NCBI GenBank assembly: GCA_016785225.1
Contig: JAFBJZ010000665.1
Coordinates: 2,790,001 to 2,854,000 of the forward strand
Source of the DNA: Psettodes erumei
Lineage: Eukaryota > Chordata > Actinopteri > Pleuronectiformes > Psettodidae
Direction of reading: 5' to 3'
Length of the DNA: 64,000 bases
Below the pieces are notes generated by a model. The model worked only from the letters and a program-made list of their open reading frames with translations, searched no databases and was not told the DNA's origin. Positions 62,561 through 64,000 of the stretch are shown here, in pieces (the first letter of the stretch is position 1; each line of letters begins with the position of its first letter). The translations under genes were made by a program, and so were the position numbers.

Positions 62561-64000
62561 TTCTGTACCATCTCCCGCTGGCCCTGGCGTCTGTCTGTCA
62601 CAGAAGATTAAATGAGGAAGGCTTCGTTCAGCATCTCAGACTTGCGGCAGGTTTTGATGCAAAAAGAGTTCAGGAGTAAAAAAAAAAAAAAAGAACATAA
62701 GATATTAAAAGCCTGAAGTAAACACAAACTACTAAAGCAGCGTAGCTGTCTAAATATTTGGGAGATTAATCATCATATGAGGACGAGCAGCATCGTCGTC
62801 ACCGTCGTTAGAGGACTAGGCTGTGTGTTTAAGTGTGCAGCCGTTCCTCTTGGCAGCGTGACAGGGCTGCGGGCTCCCGGCGCACGAGGGCCGAGATAAA
62901 AAGCTGCGGGGTCACCAGGAGCAGATGTGTCCTCTGGTTGTTGACCTCCACTGGAACGGGCATCCTCATTATCAGAGGTCACAAGTCTGGAGGCTGGTGA
63001 AGTAACCCTGGCAAAGCAGCGGATAGGAAATAATCTTCAAAATGATATGCATATGTTGAAGATGACATTTACTTCCAACACAATTCCACAAGACCAGAAT
63101 AGTTTTTTAGTGAATTCATAGAGAGCTATGCTGTTATTGTTTAGTGCCTTTGTGTGTAACTGTTGCTCTGCAATGGCCATGTGCAAAATGTAGTTATCTC
63201 TACTATGGCTCAATTGTGTTGTGCAGCTTCATATTGCTTTGCACAGCTACAGTAATGGGTGTTGTGTGATGATTTACAAAGCATCTTAAAAATACCTTTT
63301 TATTTGTCTTGCTGTTGTTGTTGTCATCGCGGGCGCCTGTGCTGTGCGTGTGTTCACGTGTCTTCAGCTGACGGAGGACCGAACATGTGACTGTGCAGCC
63401 TGACACAGAGACGGTTCACACTCGGCCTGCAGGGGGCAGTCACAACCCGGGAACCTGGGATCATTAAACCTCACGCGTCATCTTTATTGTTGTCGAAGGT
63501 ATACGTCGTGTTGCGCTGCCACGTGATGACAGTAACCATAAGTTGTTACTTTGCGTTTCCTTGGATGACTTTCAGCATCGGGATGTTTTCTGTGTCCCTG
63601 CTACAAATATTAAAGAACATATTTCATTGTCTAAGTCAAGCTCAAAATGAATTCGTGGATGCAAAAGGAGACCTGATTCTCCAGTTTATTTTTGAAATCT
63701 TTTTTTTAACGTGAGGGCCACGAGTTGAATTTAAAGGGGTCATGAGATTATTAGCAGGAGAAGAGAGAGAAAACAACCAAACAAGTTCTATTACACAAAT
63801 TTCGATTCATTGTGTTTTCTATAAGCTTGTTGGAAACCACTGGTTTAATCTGTAACAATGCATTTCATTCTATAAGCTTTTCATGTGTATATATGTGGGT
63901 GGGGTAAAAAGTGCATAATTAAATAAATGTTACATTTCACCACTGCTCATCTTCCTTAAGCACATGTTGTGCTATGATACAATTTAATGTGATCTTTTCC
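62561..64000. other. Window end: mostly unassigned intergenic sequence
   Basis: No gene is identified. On the minus strand 62773-62982 is a 69-codon open frame preceded by a weak acceptor-like TTCACCAG (about 62995-63002), so it might be a terminal exon of a gene lying to the right. Its sequence (Pro/Ala/Gly-rich) matches no family I recognise. The rest, including the 75-codon plus-strand frame at 63487-63714, shows nothing convincing. Confidence 0.35.

Overview
The window is a gene-dense piece of a vertebrate nuclear genome, most likely a teleost fish, possibly a percomorph. The genes are split by spliceosomal introns, many only 80-500 bp long, with clean GT/AG boundaries. The encoded proteins are clear vertebrate orthologues, and poly(A) signals follow several genes. 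I see no prokaryotic operons, CRISPR arrays, phage or viral genes.

Region 1 (about 800-37,100) holds five genes: znhit3 (+), myo19 (-), pigw (+), ggnbp2 (+) and dhrs11 (+). From general knowledge this is the same order and orientation as the human 17q12 block ZNHIT3-MYO19-PIGW-GGNBP2-DHRS11. I rebuilt each coding sequence exon by exon, and all but one close in frame: znhit3 147 aa, pigw 496 aa, ggnbp2 677 aa, dhrs11 255 aa. The exception is myo19. Its 24 coding exons would give 969 aa, but exon 20 is one base short, so the reading frame breaks just before IQ motif 1.

Region 2 (about 38,000-64,000) holds an SLC6-family Na+/Cl- coupled transporter (-, 13 coding exons, 575 aa) and flot2 (+, 11 coding exons per transcript, 432 aa). 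In human, FLOT2 lies elsewhere on 17q, so a rearrangement boundary probably sits near 38.0 kb, between dhrs11 and the transporter. flot2 carries two same-length (91 nt), same-phase versions of its third coding exon, a classic mutually exclusive pair.

The genes are housekeeping or metabolic and do not form one pathway: snoRNP assembly (znhit3), mitochondrial motor (myo19), GPI-anchor synthesis (pigw), a gametogenesis-linked nuclear protein (ggnbp2), carbonyl/steroid reductase (dhrs11), membrane transport (SLC6) and raft scaffolding (flot2). The rest is introns, UTRs, simple repeats and CpG-rich stretches, notably inside the 11 kb first intron of dhrs11. I found no undescribed biological system. 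The points most worth checking are the myo19 frameshift, the flot2 exon pair and the exact identity of the SLC6 gene.
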